DNA of 64,000 bases from Zhengitettix transpicula (GCA_037074705.1 CM073593.1:105175738-105239737); one strand, 5' to 3'. Numbered from the stretch's first letter, positions 20,178 through 32,103 are shown. Numbers and translations are program-made. The notes: generated from the sequence alone by a model not told the origin.

Positions 20178-22204
20178 TCCTTGTTATATATATATTGTAA
20201 TAATTAATAAAAATGGTTTAAAATAATAAGATTATATTTTGTAAACAACAAACAAATTTATTTTATTTCTTGAACAATTATACAATTTAAAATAAAAAAA
20301 GATCTGAGTCTCTCAGGGTCTCAACAGGGTTTGATAACGGTGAATCATACAGAAATAATTAAAGATCACAATAATTAGGTTTAAAAGGAAATATTTACTC
20401 GTCTAAACATAGACGAACTTTGCTTGTCGACGACATTAATACTAAAAGATGGATTCTACTTTAAACAATTTATTTATCAATAATAAAGGAACGATATCTG
20501 ACTTTTATCTTTTAATTCGGCTTACAAAATTTATTGTTTCTCTTGTTACTTACGGCTGCCCAGGATACTTTTAACTTTCGAAGCACAGTGACGGTTTTTT
20601 TTTCACAGATTCTATTGAACTCACAGATTCTAGTTTAAATGTTTCTATTTCAAAATCAGGAACCAGGAATCCCTGCTTCGTCTCTCCGTCGCTCGGTTGA
20701 GTCACTCACAGCTTACTGCAGTTCTGCTTGCGTAAATGTAAATGTTTGGTCTCGTGTATTTCAACTTGACCAACGCCCCCAGCCAACTCCAGACTGAACT
20801 TTTTAATATAATGTCTCGTCGATTAACAAACGATCTGTGTTCGACACAACCTTCCAGCCAAACTTAAGACTCGAACTGTCCTCTACCAAATCACAACGCG
20901 AACTGGCTTCCTGTCTCGTAAATTTTGAGCGCGCATTCTTCTTCCGCCAAAACAACAATCCTCTCCTTCATTGTCGCTTGTAGTGCTCGGTACCGCCGTC
21001 AATAATGTTTCTGTAACAATCTAGATTATAAATTACAATTAATGCCTTAATTAATAATAAAAATAAATATTGTAATGCCTCGTAATTGAGGCATTGTTTC
21101 TGATTAATGGTCTGGACTGTCGGAGGGAATTTTGTAGCGTGTTTATTTAGGACTGGTCTTGAGAATTCGGAGCCGTACACGGGCGGGTGGCCTGTCGCAA
21201 ACTAAATCTGTTAAGTGTTTTCTGATAGATAGCCTGGAGTGTTGGAGGGCAGTTTGTAATGTGTTTATTTAGGACTGAGTATTTCTTCGTTTTGAAAAAC
21301 TGGGTGTGTGAGGGTCTCGATTGTCGGCTTTGTGACAAGACAGAGTAGTTAGCTATTTGCTAACGAAGGAACTGCAGCTGCATAATATAAATCTCGGGAT
21401 ACTGGAAGAAACTGTCAACGGGAATTTGGGACGAAGTTTTGGAACAATGGACAAAGGAAAAGACTGGGGGTATATAAGGGAGAGATAAGCTTTTGAGAGA
21501 AGTTAGTTAGAGTTAGTGAGTCGTACGGCGAGCACCGAGACTGGAGGATTTGATAGTTAGTTATTCTGCGACCACCGAAGAATGACTAAGACAGACGTCG
21601 TTTAAGGGAGGAGAATGTTTTATATGTTGTAGCCTGCGATAGAAGTAGCAAAATATTCATCGATAAACATTTTGTATGCTGAAGTCTAGTCTGTTGTAAT
21701 ATCAAAATTTGACCCCTGTCTTCGATGGTAGGAGACCAGGACATTGCATCCACGAGCAAGTGATATGTCCTTCACGAATGGAGAACCAGCTTTCTTCAAA
21801 CCAACAGTGTTTGTTAGAGTCAGTGTTTAAGCGTCCAGTCTATAAAGTGTGTGTGTGTGTGTACGAACGAGCCAAATTTTCCTGAGTAATCGTAAGTTGA
21901 AATTTCATGGTATTAATATGTGTAAACCGAATTAATAGATTCCGATTAATTTCGTCTATGTCTAGACGAATAAATATTTCTTTTTAATTTAAAGCTAAAT
22001 TTTATGTTATTTGATTAGTTAAATGTTCTGCCGTTATCAAACCCAGTAAAGACCTTTGAGAGACTGAGATCCTTTTTATAATTTTAAATTGTATAATTGC
22101 TAATTTTTGATAAATAAATTATGTGTTGTTTATAATTTTAATCTTTTTATTTAGACATCCGATTAATTATTACAATATATATATATATATTTATTTAACA
22201 AGGA
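20178..22204. mobile_element. 2.03-kb element with ~240-bp terminal inverted repeats
   Basis: The ends are TCCTTGTTA ... TAACAAGGA, each flanked by TA (20176-20177 and 22205-22206). The arms (about 20178-20420 and 21945-22204) pair imperfectly along their whole length: shared landmarks include TGTAATAATTAAT, CAATTATACAATTTAAAAT, GGGTTTGATAACGG and CGTCTA-ACATAGACGA. TA duplication with inverted ends suggests a Tc1/mariner-superfamily or similar DNA transposon; the TA could also be chance in AT-rich DNA. The interior has no ORF over ~70 codons, so it would be non-autonomous. It contains a diverged internal direct repeat (GTGTTTATTTAGGACTG at about 21138 and 21260). Confidence 0.7.
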
Positions 22205-22354
22205 TAAATAAAGGTTGAACAGACGCTCCTGACGGCAAAAAACTAAGTTATGCAGTATCATTTTTCCTCGAATATAATTTTTTTTAAAATATATAGTCTT
22301 CATTTACAACTGGTTTGGGCAAGCCTTCGTAAAGCTCACGACAGCACGAAAATA

Positions 22355-22490
22355 ATTAATAAGAAAAATCACCAATTAAGACAGAAAGGTTGTAATATAA
22401 ATACCACACAACAAAGTTTCTGGGCTCATTGTCCATTGTGCTAAGAAGAGCTTAGAGCGACACAACTGCACTATTCAGTTGACAAAACTC
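22355..22490 (-). repeat. R2 repeat, minus copy (left arm of a wide inverted pair)
   Basis: The AATACCACACAACAAAGTTT start, the GGGCTCATTGTCCATTGTG core, then CTAAGAAGAGCTTAGAGCGA. It is complementary to 23080-23200, about 600 bp away. The GAAACGTT box is degenerate (AAGTTTC). Confidence 0.65.
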
Positions 22491-23079
22491 AAAAGCGACG
22501 AAAACGCAACGACAGTGGGAGAGACGAAGGGTCAGCGTAACAATAAGGGGATAGTTTCATAGTTGTCTGTCTGTACATTAATAGCTGTGATGTTTCATTC
22601 AATGTGAAGCGTCTCTGAAATTGTACCTGGCTGGGGGGGGGGGGCAACGACTAAAATCTTAGCATTTTGACCAATCAAAGGTTATGTTTAGAATTGATGA
22701 TATGTTCGGATTACAACAGATTGTCTTTGATATCCGACACAATGTTCCTTGATACGTGTATTAAAGGGAACGTTTTGTTCGTCCTATGTAGCAGGTATTA
22801 CAATTAGAGCAACAGAGTGTTTGCTGAAGTTGTCAATTGGGTCCTTGTGGTTTTTAATCAAGTAGGAAAGGGGTGTTAGTGGATCTGTAAATATTGGATA
22901 TTTGATATATTTTTTGAATATTTGGATAAAATTGTGATGCAGAAATTTGCAATAAGGGAATAGGAGAAAAAATAGACGAAAAATATATATATATAAGGAA
23001 AGAAATGTAACTTTATTAAAAAAAAACAAGCAGGGGTAAGAAATTCTAGTATTAAAATGAAAAAAAAATTACTTGTGAT
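22491..23079. other. Unassigned sequence between R2 arms
   Basis: AT-rich, with a G-run at 22633-22643. No gene was recognised. Confidence 0.5.
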
Positions 23080-23200
23080 TGAAAAGTTTGAGTTTTGTTA
23101 ACTGGCTAGTGCGGTTGTGTCGCTCTAGGCACTTCTTAGCACCTGTGGTATTTATATCATCGCTTCTTTGGTGTATCTTTCTTCTTATTATAAATCTATT
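23080..23200 (+). repeat. R2 repeat, plus copy lacking the ribozyme-like core
   Basis: The GTTGTGTCGCTCTAGGCACT landmark is followed by TTAGCACCTGTGGTATTTAT. The whole CTGAAGA-to-GAAACGTTGTGTGG segment is missing, with the junction at a short CTG/TGTGG overlap. The flanking arms are normal. Confidence 0.65.
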
Positions 23201-24160
23201 ATTTTTCCCGTTTGTTTCATAGTAAATTTCTTGCCCAGTTTCGTGTTTTGAACGGTTTTGGTGGATCGGGGGCGGGGGGGGGGGTGTCTCCCTGCAGGTA
23301 TTTTCCCTTCCCTTCCCGTCCCGTCGCGTTGGTACCTGACCCCTGGCGCACAACAGCTGTTGTTCCAGCACAATCAACATCGCCCCCCCCCCTCGCCCCG
23401 TTGTTCCGCTCACTCGTAGCCCCCCCCCCGCTCCTCGTTCATCTCGTGGGTCCCCCCCCCCCTGCCCGCATGCATTCCTCTTCTTGGGGCTGGTTTTCGG
23501 CCTTCAGTAGGGACGCGGCGGCCCTGTGGATCCCACGTGGCGCGTTGCTGTTGCCGTGTGCTGCTGCTGTCGCGTGTGTGAGAAGTGCCTCTGTGTGAGT
23601 GTGTGCGTGGAATGATGATGTTTCGTGATGTGAAGGTTTCCGATTTGGGATTAAAATAGAAAGCGGCTCCAGGCGAATATCCAGAGAGTGAGGTAAGCTT
23701 GATAAAGTGCGCCGATGCATCATTCATGTTCGTTCGCGTCGTCTCCCTCCATCTTCAACGCAAGGGAAATACGTGGCAGGAATGCTCCTCCTGCCCAAGG
23801 AAAAGTGCAGCACTTTCCCAACACATCCAATACTCCGAACAGCAACGTTCAAACTGTGCCATTTCACTTTCCATTCAGACAGGTCCTTGCGCTGGACAAA
23901 GCGCAGTTGCACGTTCCTTGTCTATACACAGAACAATTACGACTAACTAGTCTGTGACGTCACAGGTCTCTCTGCTCTTTACAGCAATGAATTAATAAAT
24001 GTTAATTAATGTAGAAACCCCCAATTTAATTATTAAAAATACGTCATGAAGTTAAATCCAGGCAGTTCAGTCACACGCCATTTGTTATTGGTCGAAAAAT
24101 CATTTAGTATTCAAAACAACATGTTTATATTCTACAAACCCCTATATATATATTATTTTA
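23201..24160. other. Unassigned GC-balanced region
   Basis: Rich in G and C homopolymers (23271-23283, 23382-23391, 23421-23430, 23453-23462). All frames are short and overlap on both strands. Nothing recognised. Confidence 0.45.
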
Positions 24161-24179
24161 ACAGCAAATTCTTCATTTC

Positions 24180-26410
24180 AAATAAACAACGTACCGAAAC
24201 GTTGTCATTTTAACTGATTTTTATTTTTTTTAAGAAAACAATTTATCAGTCGTAAATTACATTATATTATATATTGATTAAAAAAAAAGACGTGAAATGA
24301 AAAACATTATAAAAAATATATGTTTATATTTTACTCTTCACTCAATCAGCTACTTTATAAATCTCTAATTATTTTTTTTAAAAAAAAATAAGTCCTTCTG
24401 GACGACAGTTGTTAATTTAGTCTGAATTTATTTTAATTAACTGATTGTTAATGGTCATTTTACGTACAAATTTCCTATTTTTTTTCTTTTTAACAATAAG
24501 TCCTTAAGTACAAATTCCTTTTTTTTAACAAGTCCTTACGTACAAAATGCTATTTTTTTTATTTTTAACAATAAGTCCTTTCGTACAAATTTCTATTTTT
24601 TTTTCTTTTTAATAAGAAGTCCTTACGTACAAATTCCTATTTTTTTCTTTTTAACAAGTCCTTACGTACAAATTCCTATTTTTTTCATTTTAACAAGTCC
24701 TTACGTACAAATTCCTATTTTTTTCTTTTTAACAAGTCCTTACGTACAAATTCCTATTTTTTTCTTTTTAACAAGCCCTTATGTACAAATTCCTATATTT
24801 TTATTTTTAACAAGAAGTCCTTACGTACAAATTCCTATTTTTTTTCTTTTTTTAAGTCCTTACGTACAAATTCCTATTTTTTTTCTTTTCAACAAGTCCT
24901 TTCGTACAAAATGCTATTTTTTTCTTTTTAATAAGAAGTCCTTACGTACAAATTCCTTTTTTTTCTTTTTAACAAGTCCTTACGTACAAATTCCTATTTT
25001 TTTCATTTTAACAAGTCCTTACGTACAAATTCCTATTTTTTTCTTTTTAACAAGTCCTTACGTACAAATTCCTATTTTTTTTTCTTTTTAACAAGCCCTT
25101 ATGTACAAATTCCTATATTTTTATTTTTAACAAGAAGTCCTTACGTACAAATTCCTATTTTTTTCTTTTTTTAAGTCCTTACGTACAAATTCCTATTTTT
25201 TTTCTTTTCAACAAGTCCTTTCGTACAAAATGCTATTTTTTTCTTTTTAATAAGAAGTCCTTACGTACAAATTCCTTTTTTTTATTTTTAACAAGTCCTT
25301 ACGTACAAATTCCTATTTTTTTCATTTTAACAAGTCCTTACGTACAAATTCCTATTTTTTTCTTTTTAACAAGTCCTTACGTACAAATTCCTATTTTTTT
25401 TCTTTTTAACAAGCCCTTATGTACAAATTCCTATATTTTTATTTTTAACAAGAAGTCCTTACGTACAAATTCCTATTTTTTTTCTTTTTTTAAGTCCTTA
25501 CGTACAAATTCCTATTTTTTTTCTTTTCAACAAGTCCTTTCGTACAAAATGCTATTTTTATCTTTTTAATAAGAAGTCCTTACGTACAAATTCCTTTTTT
25601 TTCTTTTTAACAAGTCCTTACGTACAAATTCCTATTTTTTTCATTTTAACAAGTCCTTACGTACAAATTCCTATTTTTTTCTTTTTAACAAGTCCTTACG
25701 TACAAATTCCTATTTTTTTTTCTTTTTAACAAGCCCTTATGTACAAATTCCTATATTTTTATTTTTAACAAGAAGTCCTTACGTACAAATTCCTATTTTT
25801 TTCTTTTTTTAAGTCCTTACGTACAAATTCCTATTTTTTTTCTTTTCAACAAGTCCTTTCGTACAAAATGCTATTTTTTTCTTTTTAATAAGAAGTCCTT
25901 ACGTACAAATTCCTTTTTTTTATTTTTAATAAGAAGTCCTTACGTACAAATTCCTTTTTTTTCTTTTTAACAAGTCCTTACGTACAAATTCCTATTTTTT
26001 TTTCTTTTTAACAAGTCCTTATGTACAAATTCCTTTATTTTTCTTTTTAACAAGTCCTTATGTACAAATTCCTTTATTTTTCTTTTTAACAAGTCCTTAC
26101 GTACAAATTCCTATTTTTTTCTTTTTTTAAGTCTTACGTACAAATTCCTATTTTTTTCTTTTTTTAAGTCCTTACGTACAAATTCCTATTTTTTTCTTTT
26201 GAACAACAAGTCCTTACGTACAAATAGGTACCGAAACGTTGTTAGTTTAGTCTGAATTTCTTTTTATAAAGTGACTGTTGTTGGTAATTTTATTTCATGT
26301 CATTAAAAAAAAGCAGTCATAAAATTCCAAAGATTAGAAGAAGAAAAATGTTTATATTCAACGTTTCACATCACTCAATTACCTCTTTTTACAAATCTCT
26401 ATTTTGTTTT
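24180..26410 (+). repeat. Element carrying the R7 array between two related flanks
   Basis: The left flank (24185-24460) and right flank (26224-26510) resemble each other: TACCGAAACGTTGT, TTTAGTCTGAATTT, TCAGTCGTAAATT, TTTATATT and CAATTACCTC/CAATCAGCTA, then ACAAATCTCTA. The minisatellite appears to have expanded between or within tandem copies of a ~200-bp AT-rich unit that carries a CCGAAACGTTGT box. Confidence 0.6.
24400..26222 (+). repeat. R7 minisatellite, ~40-bp unit in a 319-bp higher-order repeat
   Basis: The basic unit is AAGTCCTTACGTACAAATTC then CTATTTTTTTCTTTTTAAC. A distinctive variant unit containing ACAAAATGCTATT starts its ATGC at 24547, 24911, 25230, 25549 and 25868. The last three intervals are exactly 319 bp, and each block carries the same ordered set of eight unit variants (for example AAGCCCTTATGTAC and TTTTTTTAAGTCC). 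No coding potential. Confidence 0.9.
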
Positions 26411-27228
26411 TAACTACAAGTCCTTACGTACGAAAGTTCTTATTTTAGTCAGAATTTCTTTTAATAAACAGACTGTTGTTGGTCATTTTTTTTTCATATA
26501 ATTAAAAAGATCAGTCGTAAATTGCCACGTATTAGATAAAAATATTTTTTTATAACTATTTGAATTATTGTTCCCGTAAATACATTTAAAAATGAGAGAA
26601 TAATATTATAACATTTATAAATAAAATACATTAATGACTTTGGTAAAAAAATATAACAAATAAGGATTTTTTATAAAATGAAGTTGTTTAATTTTTTGTC
26701 TAAATATATACAATTTTTTTTAAAAAAATATTTCAATTGAAAAGAGTGCCAATGACGTTTCAGGACACTTTTAAACCTTCATTTCTTTCTACGTATATTC
26801 ACTAAAAAATTAGGACTATACTAAAATACAATTTTGATACCAAAATATTTATTTCAGTATAATCGTAATTTTTTTCCGATTAAGTTTTAGGATTTTACTA
26901 AACTATTATTTAATGTCGGAAAAAATATATAAAAATCGATTTTTTAGTAAAATATCCTTTTTTTTATACAAAGTTGTTAACTTAGTAAGAAAGGGGGTCA
27001 AATAACCAGATGAATGTAAAAAAAATCTACTGAAACGTCTTTGCTGTATTAATTAGAATTCTCTTAAAAAAATGTATCGAAAAGTACAATTAAATTAAAA
27101 ATAATAGAAAAACAGACGTAAAAAAATACGCAACTAGTATAAGTAACTGATTATATATATAGTAAATAAATGATAAGAGAATTATGAACAGTATGGCCAC
27201 AAAACAGTACAAGAAGCGAAATTATATG
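26411..27228. other. AT-rich region
   Basis: Very AT-rich with T/A palindromes (for example 26708-26723). A degenerate hammerhead-like motif on the minus strand at about 26750-26792 reads ATGAAGG ... CCTGAAACGTCATTGG. No gene. Confidence 0.5.
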
Positions 27229-27239
27229 TAAATAATTGA

Positions 27240-27783
27240 TTTGGTTTAGGGTAACAGGCTACATGAGGGTAATCCACATAGTGGCAACTCCCCTTTAATA
27301 GCATAGGAAGGAATTTGAAAGGGGGGAAGGGTTGAGAAAGGTAGTCAAGGGTTAACTAGGGGCACCCGGGCTGTAGTTTAAGGATCCTACCCGGCATTCG
27401 CCTAAAAGTGATGGAGGGAAAACCCTAGAAAAACCTGCATCAGGTAGGTCGGGCATTGGGTACTTGTCCCACGTCCTTCCGATAGCGGGAGAATAGTTTG
27501 CTGTGTGGGGACGCAGCTTTCCCTTCTCCGTGCCTCGACCAGTTTAGGAGGCAGTTGGCCGACTGTTCCAATGGAAACAGAGAACAAATTTTACCGTACG
27601 CCCAAGGTCTGCGACACCGTAACATACACCTCTCAAAACAGGCCAAGGTGCCTCGGCTTGTGGGAACGTTAGTTCAAAAACGGAGAAAGGAAAAGGCATC
27701 CCCAAAGGTAGCCCCCTTCCTGTCTCTCCTACAAGGTACTGCCTGCGATAGAATTGCCCTCGCCGACATCGAAGTCCATTCGA
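27240..27783 (-). mobile_element. R1 retroposon, full length with 11-bp TSD
   Basis: TAAATAATTGA occurs at 27229-27239 and 27784-27794, exactly bracketing the element. The left side is the complement of the 3' end (TTTAGGGTAACAGGCTACAT) and the right side the complement of the TGCGAT/GCGAGGGC 5' hairpin. The variable-length duplication plus A-tail indicates target-primed reverse transcription by LINE machinery supplied in trans. Confidence 0.9.
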
Positions 27784-27794
27784 TAAATAATTGA

Positions 27795-28600
27795 GAGCTG
27801 AAACATCAGAATATGGAAAAAAAATTTATGAATTAACCTGTAAGAAAAATAGAAAATTATGAGTTATTGACGAATGAGGAAAAAAACCCTGCATTAACAA
27901 GCTAATTAAAAACTGCGAGCTGGTATTTTCTACTGTAAATAAAAATCCTTGTAATGCACCACTGAAAAAGAAAAAACGCTTGGAAAGTGTAACTTTGTAG
28001 AGACCTCTGTTTGAAGATGTTCTATATATAGGAGAAACGTCGTTTCCGTGTCCTCTTAAGTGGGAGGTTATGCCCTCAGAGGAAAAGCACTACTTGCAGC
28101 CGCAAGATGTCGGCTCCCCCCACCGCCCCCCCTCCCTTTTTTTACAGTTGCATGGTCGAGAATGCGCAATTGAGACGATAAAGGACTTGCCGACAAGTAG
28201 ACGACGGATGTGGAAGGGATTAATTGGATGTTGTGTGTGTGGGAGACACAAACTCAGACTCTCTTTTTTGTTCCTCAACTGCTGTGGATCGAGACGTATC
28301 GATTCCTTAAGACACTCGAAATAGGAGACAGTAAAAAAATCTACAAAGGAAACGGGAACTGAGGAAATAATATTTTTTCTTTGACCATTTATTTACTTGA
28401 ACGGGAAACATAAATTGATGAAGAAGCTCTAGACTTTTCCAGCCGGGTACAAACGGTCATTAGGACGCGACGTTTCGACGACGTACAGCTTCGCCTGGAA
28501 GATGACACACACCTGTTTCTCGACGAAACGTCACGTCTTAATTGACGGGGTGGAAACCCTGAAGCTCTTTGGACAGCAAAAATCAACGTATTTAAACGTA
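27795..28600. other. Unassigned region with hammerhead-like boxes
   Basis: AT-rich to 28060, GC-balanced afterwards. A plus-strand motif at 28011-28046 reads TTGAAGA, TGTTCTATATATAGGA, GAAACGTCG with a TCTATATATAGGA fold. At 28466-28545 two boxes face each other: GACGTTTCGACGACG (minus) and CTCGACGAAACGTCACG (plus), with CTGGAAGATGACAC between. No gene was recognised. An 84-codon frame (28070-28324) has no features. Confidence 0.4.
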
Positions 28601-29590
28601 AAGTGAAAGCCGAGACAAAGGTATTTCTTTAAACGAGTCCATAATCGATTAAAAGCATTGATTTACTGCGCCGTTGAACGACATTCGAGCAGAGGATCAA
28701 CATGTTTAAGAACTGGCGTAATTAATTTGTTTTTTCAATTTTTAAATAATCACTGAAAGTGCACTTTATTTTGTTTCGTCCAGCTGCCATTTTGTATGTA
28801 ATTAAGTAACAGTATTTAATTTATTAATCGTTCGTGTGATGAGTTTCTATTTTTTTTTTGCGTGTGTTTCTGCAACTGAGCCTATTCAACGTTAAGAATC
28901 CCGAGCCCCTCAGCTCTACCAACTAAACGCCATCAAAGTAAAAAAAATATATTTTTTTTATGAAAGCCATATTTATTTTTACAACATTATATTCCAGTCT
29001 TAATTTATAGCGATCCCACATACGAGGGCCGGGCTCACACGCAATCCCCACGCACACGATATGGACGACGTAATTTATGAGGCGTGTCACGTCCAGAGTG
29101 AAGCCCCCCTCCTCCCCCCCCCCCACTACCACGGATCTGGATGGACGGATTCAGACTACGAGGAACAACTTTGTATGCAGTCTTCTGTCGTGCCATGTCC
29201 CAGTGGAAATTTGAGGAAGGCTGTACAATTATTTGTGAAATCCTCTCCCCCCCCCCCACACCGCCCTTGCAATCACTGATCGACCGCTGCTGTCGATCGA
29301 TGGATCGATCCGGGTTTAATATGATATGTTCTCTTTTTTTTATCGTGTTCTCTCATGCTTCGGGCTGAGCCTGAGGGCCCCAGGTATTTTCTTTCCGCCC
29401 TTGAATCATCTGAGAACTGCATTCTTCATTCAGGCAGAACCCTTGGATTCTTTCGTCTCCACCTGCCTGCCGCTCCTCTATGAAACGCGTGCAGCAAGTC
29501 TCTGCCCCCTCACACAGGTCGTTCTCCTTATCCAAAGAGCCAAATAAATCTCTTGATTTCCATCCCTACGTTACCTGATATTTCCGATCT
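28601..29590. other. Unassigned region
   Basis: AT-rich then GC-balanced. C-runs at about 29106-29123 and 29248-29258. Short frames on both strands, none recognised. A CGATCGATGGATCGATCCGG iteration lies at about 29294-29313. Confidence 0.45.
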
Positions 29591-29593
29591 TAA

Positions 29594-30770
29594 TACAGAA
29601 TTTGAGCAGACTCGACCAACTTCGTGTCTATGACAGTTGTTCGGAAAGTTGTCGGCCCGATCTAGAGTTTGCGCTAGAAGGAACCAACCGCCGAAATATC
29701 TATTAAATGATATAAAAATTACTTTTTTTTAAATAAATTACAGAATTTGAGCGGACTCAACCAACTTCGTGTCTATAAGACAGTTGTTCGGAAAGTTGTC
29801 GGCCCGATCCAGAGTTTGGATTAGGAGGAACCAACCGCCAAAATATCGATTACATGATATAAAAATACTTTTTTAAAAAAAATTACAGAATTTGAGCAGA
29901 TTCGACCAACTTCGTGTCTATAAGACAGTTGTTCGGAAAGTTTTCGGCCCGATCCAGAGTTTGGAATAGGAGGAACCAACCGCCAAAATATCGATTACAT
30001 GATATAAAAATTACTTTTTTAAAAAAAATTACAGAATTTGAGCGGACTCAACCAACTTCGTGTCTATAAGACAGTTGTTCGGAAAGTTGTCGGCCCGATC
30101 CAGAGTTTGCGCTAGAAGGAACCAACCGCCGAAAGATCTATTAAAAGTTATAAAAATTACTTTTTTTTAAAAAAAATACAGAATTTGAGCGGACTCAACC
30201 AACTTCGTGTCTATAAGACAGTTGTTCGGAAAGTTGTCGGCCCGATCCAGAGTTTGCGCTAGAAGGAACCAACCGCCGAAAGATCTATTAAATGATATAA
30301 AAATTATTTTGTTTTAAAAAAATTAAGTTAATACAGAATTTGAGCGGACTCGACCAACTTCCGTGTCTATAAGACAGTTGTTCGGAAAGTTGTCGGCCCG
30401 ATTCAGAGTTTGCGCTAGAAGGAACCAACCACCGAAATATCTATTACATTATATAAAAATTATTTCTTTTAAAAAATTAAGTTAATACAGAATTTGAGCG
30501 GACTCGACCAACTTCGTGTCTATAAGACATTTGTTCGGAAAGTTGTCGGCCCGATCTAGAGTTTGGAATAGGAGGAACCAACCGCCAAAATATCGATTAC
30601 ATGATATAAAAATTACTTTTTTAAAAAAAATTACAGAATTTGAGCAGACTCGACCAACTTCTTGTCTATAAGACAGTTGTTCGGAAAGTTGTCGGCCCGA
30701 TCCAGAGTTTGCGCGAGGAGGAACAAACCACCGAAATATCGACTACATGAGATAATTTTTTTTTAATAAC
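29594..30770 (+). repeat. R4 tandem array: ~146-bp unit x 8
   Basis: ACAGAATTTGAGC starts at about 29594, 29740, 29885, 30031, 30178, 30333, 30486 and 30632 (period 145-155). Each unit contains CGACCAACTTCGTGTCTATA, GACAGTTGTTCGGAAAGTTG, TCGGCCCGATCCAGAGTTTG, a variable GCGCTAGAAGG or GGAATAGGAGG block, then an AT-rich tail with T6-9/A6-9. Units 2-3, 4-5 and 6 share sub-variants, implying local block duplication. Confidence 0.9.
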
Positions 30771-30870
30771 GTTTACAGCCTTTCTCCATTTAATGCTTCA
30801 ACAAACAATTCTCGGCCTTCTAAACGAGTAGAATTTTACCTTTCGACCGCTGAAATCTTCTTCAGCGCTT
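30771..30870 (+). repeat. Terminal segment of the R4 element
   Basis: AACGTTTACAGCCTTTCTCC and CAAACAATTCTCGGCCTTCT match the ends of the dispersed R4 copies at 13 and 14.8 kb. A minus-strand hammerhead-like motif follows at about 30838-30868: CTGAAGA, extra A, GATT, loop, GGTC, then GAAAGG. Its ACGT is lost. Confidence 0.6.
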
Positions 30871-30959
30871 CTTTTGAAGTGAAGTTTATATTACAACTCA
30901 TTTTTTTTATCCCGTGCTGTCCTCCTAAGACATTCTCTTTTATATAGCATTGTTTTTAT

Positions 30960-31260
30960 TTTCTCAATGAACTATTGAGTCGAATTTCAAAGATAAAAAT
31001 AATTGATGACCTTATACGGACACTTTTTCTTTTTAATTTTTTACAAAAACTTGTTTCGTGCTAGTTTACTGTGTTAATTTGGTAAGTTATTTTTTTTCTG
31101 TTTGCCTTTGTTGACTTTGTACAGGCATGCTATAATTCTAGTCAATTGTAAGTACCTCCTCTGTAGGGAAATACCTGAAGGAGACACAAAAAAAGGTGTC
31201 GAAACGTCGACATTATAAAAAATTAAAAATATAAAGTGTCTGTATGATTTTTATTAATTA
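30960..31260 (+). repeat. Single R3-related unit with intact helix
   Basis: TTGATGACCTTATACGGACAC matches the left border of the R3 array. The right part has ACCTCCTCTGTAGGGAAATACC, the R3 spacer, in the opposite orientation to the array. The motif at 31175-31208 is CTGAAGG, A, GACAC, A-rich loop, GTGTC, GAAACGTC: a perfect 5-bp stem II. Position 9 of the core (A) is displaced by the extra base. Confidence 0.65.
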
Positions 31261-32103
31261 AAAGCAGTCGTTAAATTTCAAATATGTCAAGTCTGTATGT
31301 ATAGTCCGAAATATCAATCTGACTTGTCCCAGAGGACTAATGGAACTAATTAATCTAACCACTGAAGATGAAGGTCGTCGAAGCGTCGTCGCTTTACGTA
31401 AATTCTTCCCCAGTTGCAAGCCCGAGAATTGTTTGTTCCGTAATTTATTTGATTATTGTAGCCAAGGGGAAAAAAAAGACTTAATTGGAGTCGCTTGGAA
31501 AATGTATATTATTTATACTCCTTCCGTTATTAAACGTTTAATTATTAAATTTAAAACGAGTGCCGAGACACCACGTGATAGAGTCTCAAGCACATAACCG
31601 GATTTGATTGCCAGAGTTGACTTGACGCCTTCAAAAGACCTAATTGTCGTTCTTTAAAATGTGTAGATAATTTTTTTTATATATATAAAGCCGGCTTAAA
31701 CTAATCATATTTATGAGAAATCCATTCTTCTTAAGAGATCTTTTTAAAAATAACTATTTAAAGTGGAAGCTATTGGTTGCTTTTGTAAATGTACGATACT
31801 TTTTACAGCGCAGTTACCAGGGGATATAACAATTTTATAATACATATCCGGGGGGGGGGGGGATCCGAGGAGGCGACACTCGGTGACGTCATCTCACTCT
31901 ATTTAGAAGCGAGGCGCTGACGAACGGTAATTGACTAATTGTTACTCTATAAAAATGGTTACTTCAAATACGTTAAACATTAATTTGACTTGTTTACGAT
32001 TCTAACAATGTTTTCAGCGTCTCATTGTTATTTTTCTGGTGTTAATATATTTTAATTTTCTCTATTTTCAGCTGTGAAATAAGGTTTTTTTTGGGGGGTG
32101 GGG
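31261..32103. other. Unassigned AT-rich region
   Basis: A degenerate hammerhead-like box at about 31360-31392 (ACCACTGAAGATGAAGGTCG, TCGAAGCGTCGTC). G-run at 31850-31862. No gene recognised in the 85-codon frame at 31340-31597, which overlaps that box. Confidence 0.45.

Noticed and set aside
24400..26222. CRISPR-like regular repeats
   Set aside because: The units are contiguous with no unique spacers and the sequence context is eukaryotic. It is a minisatellite.
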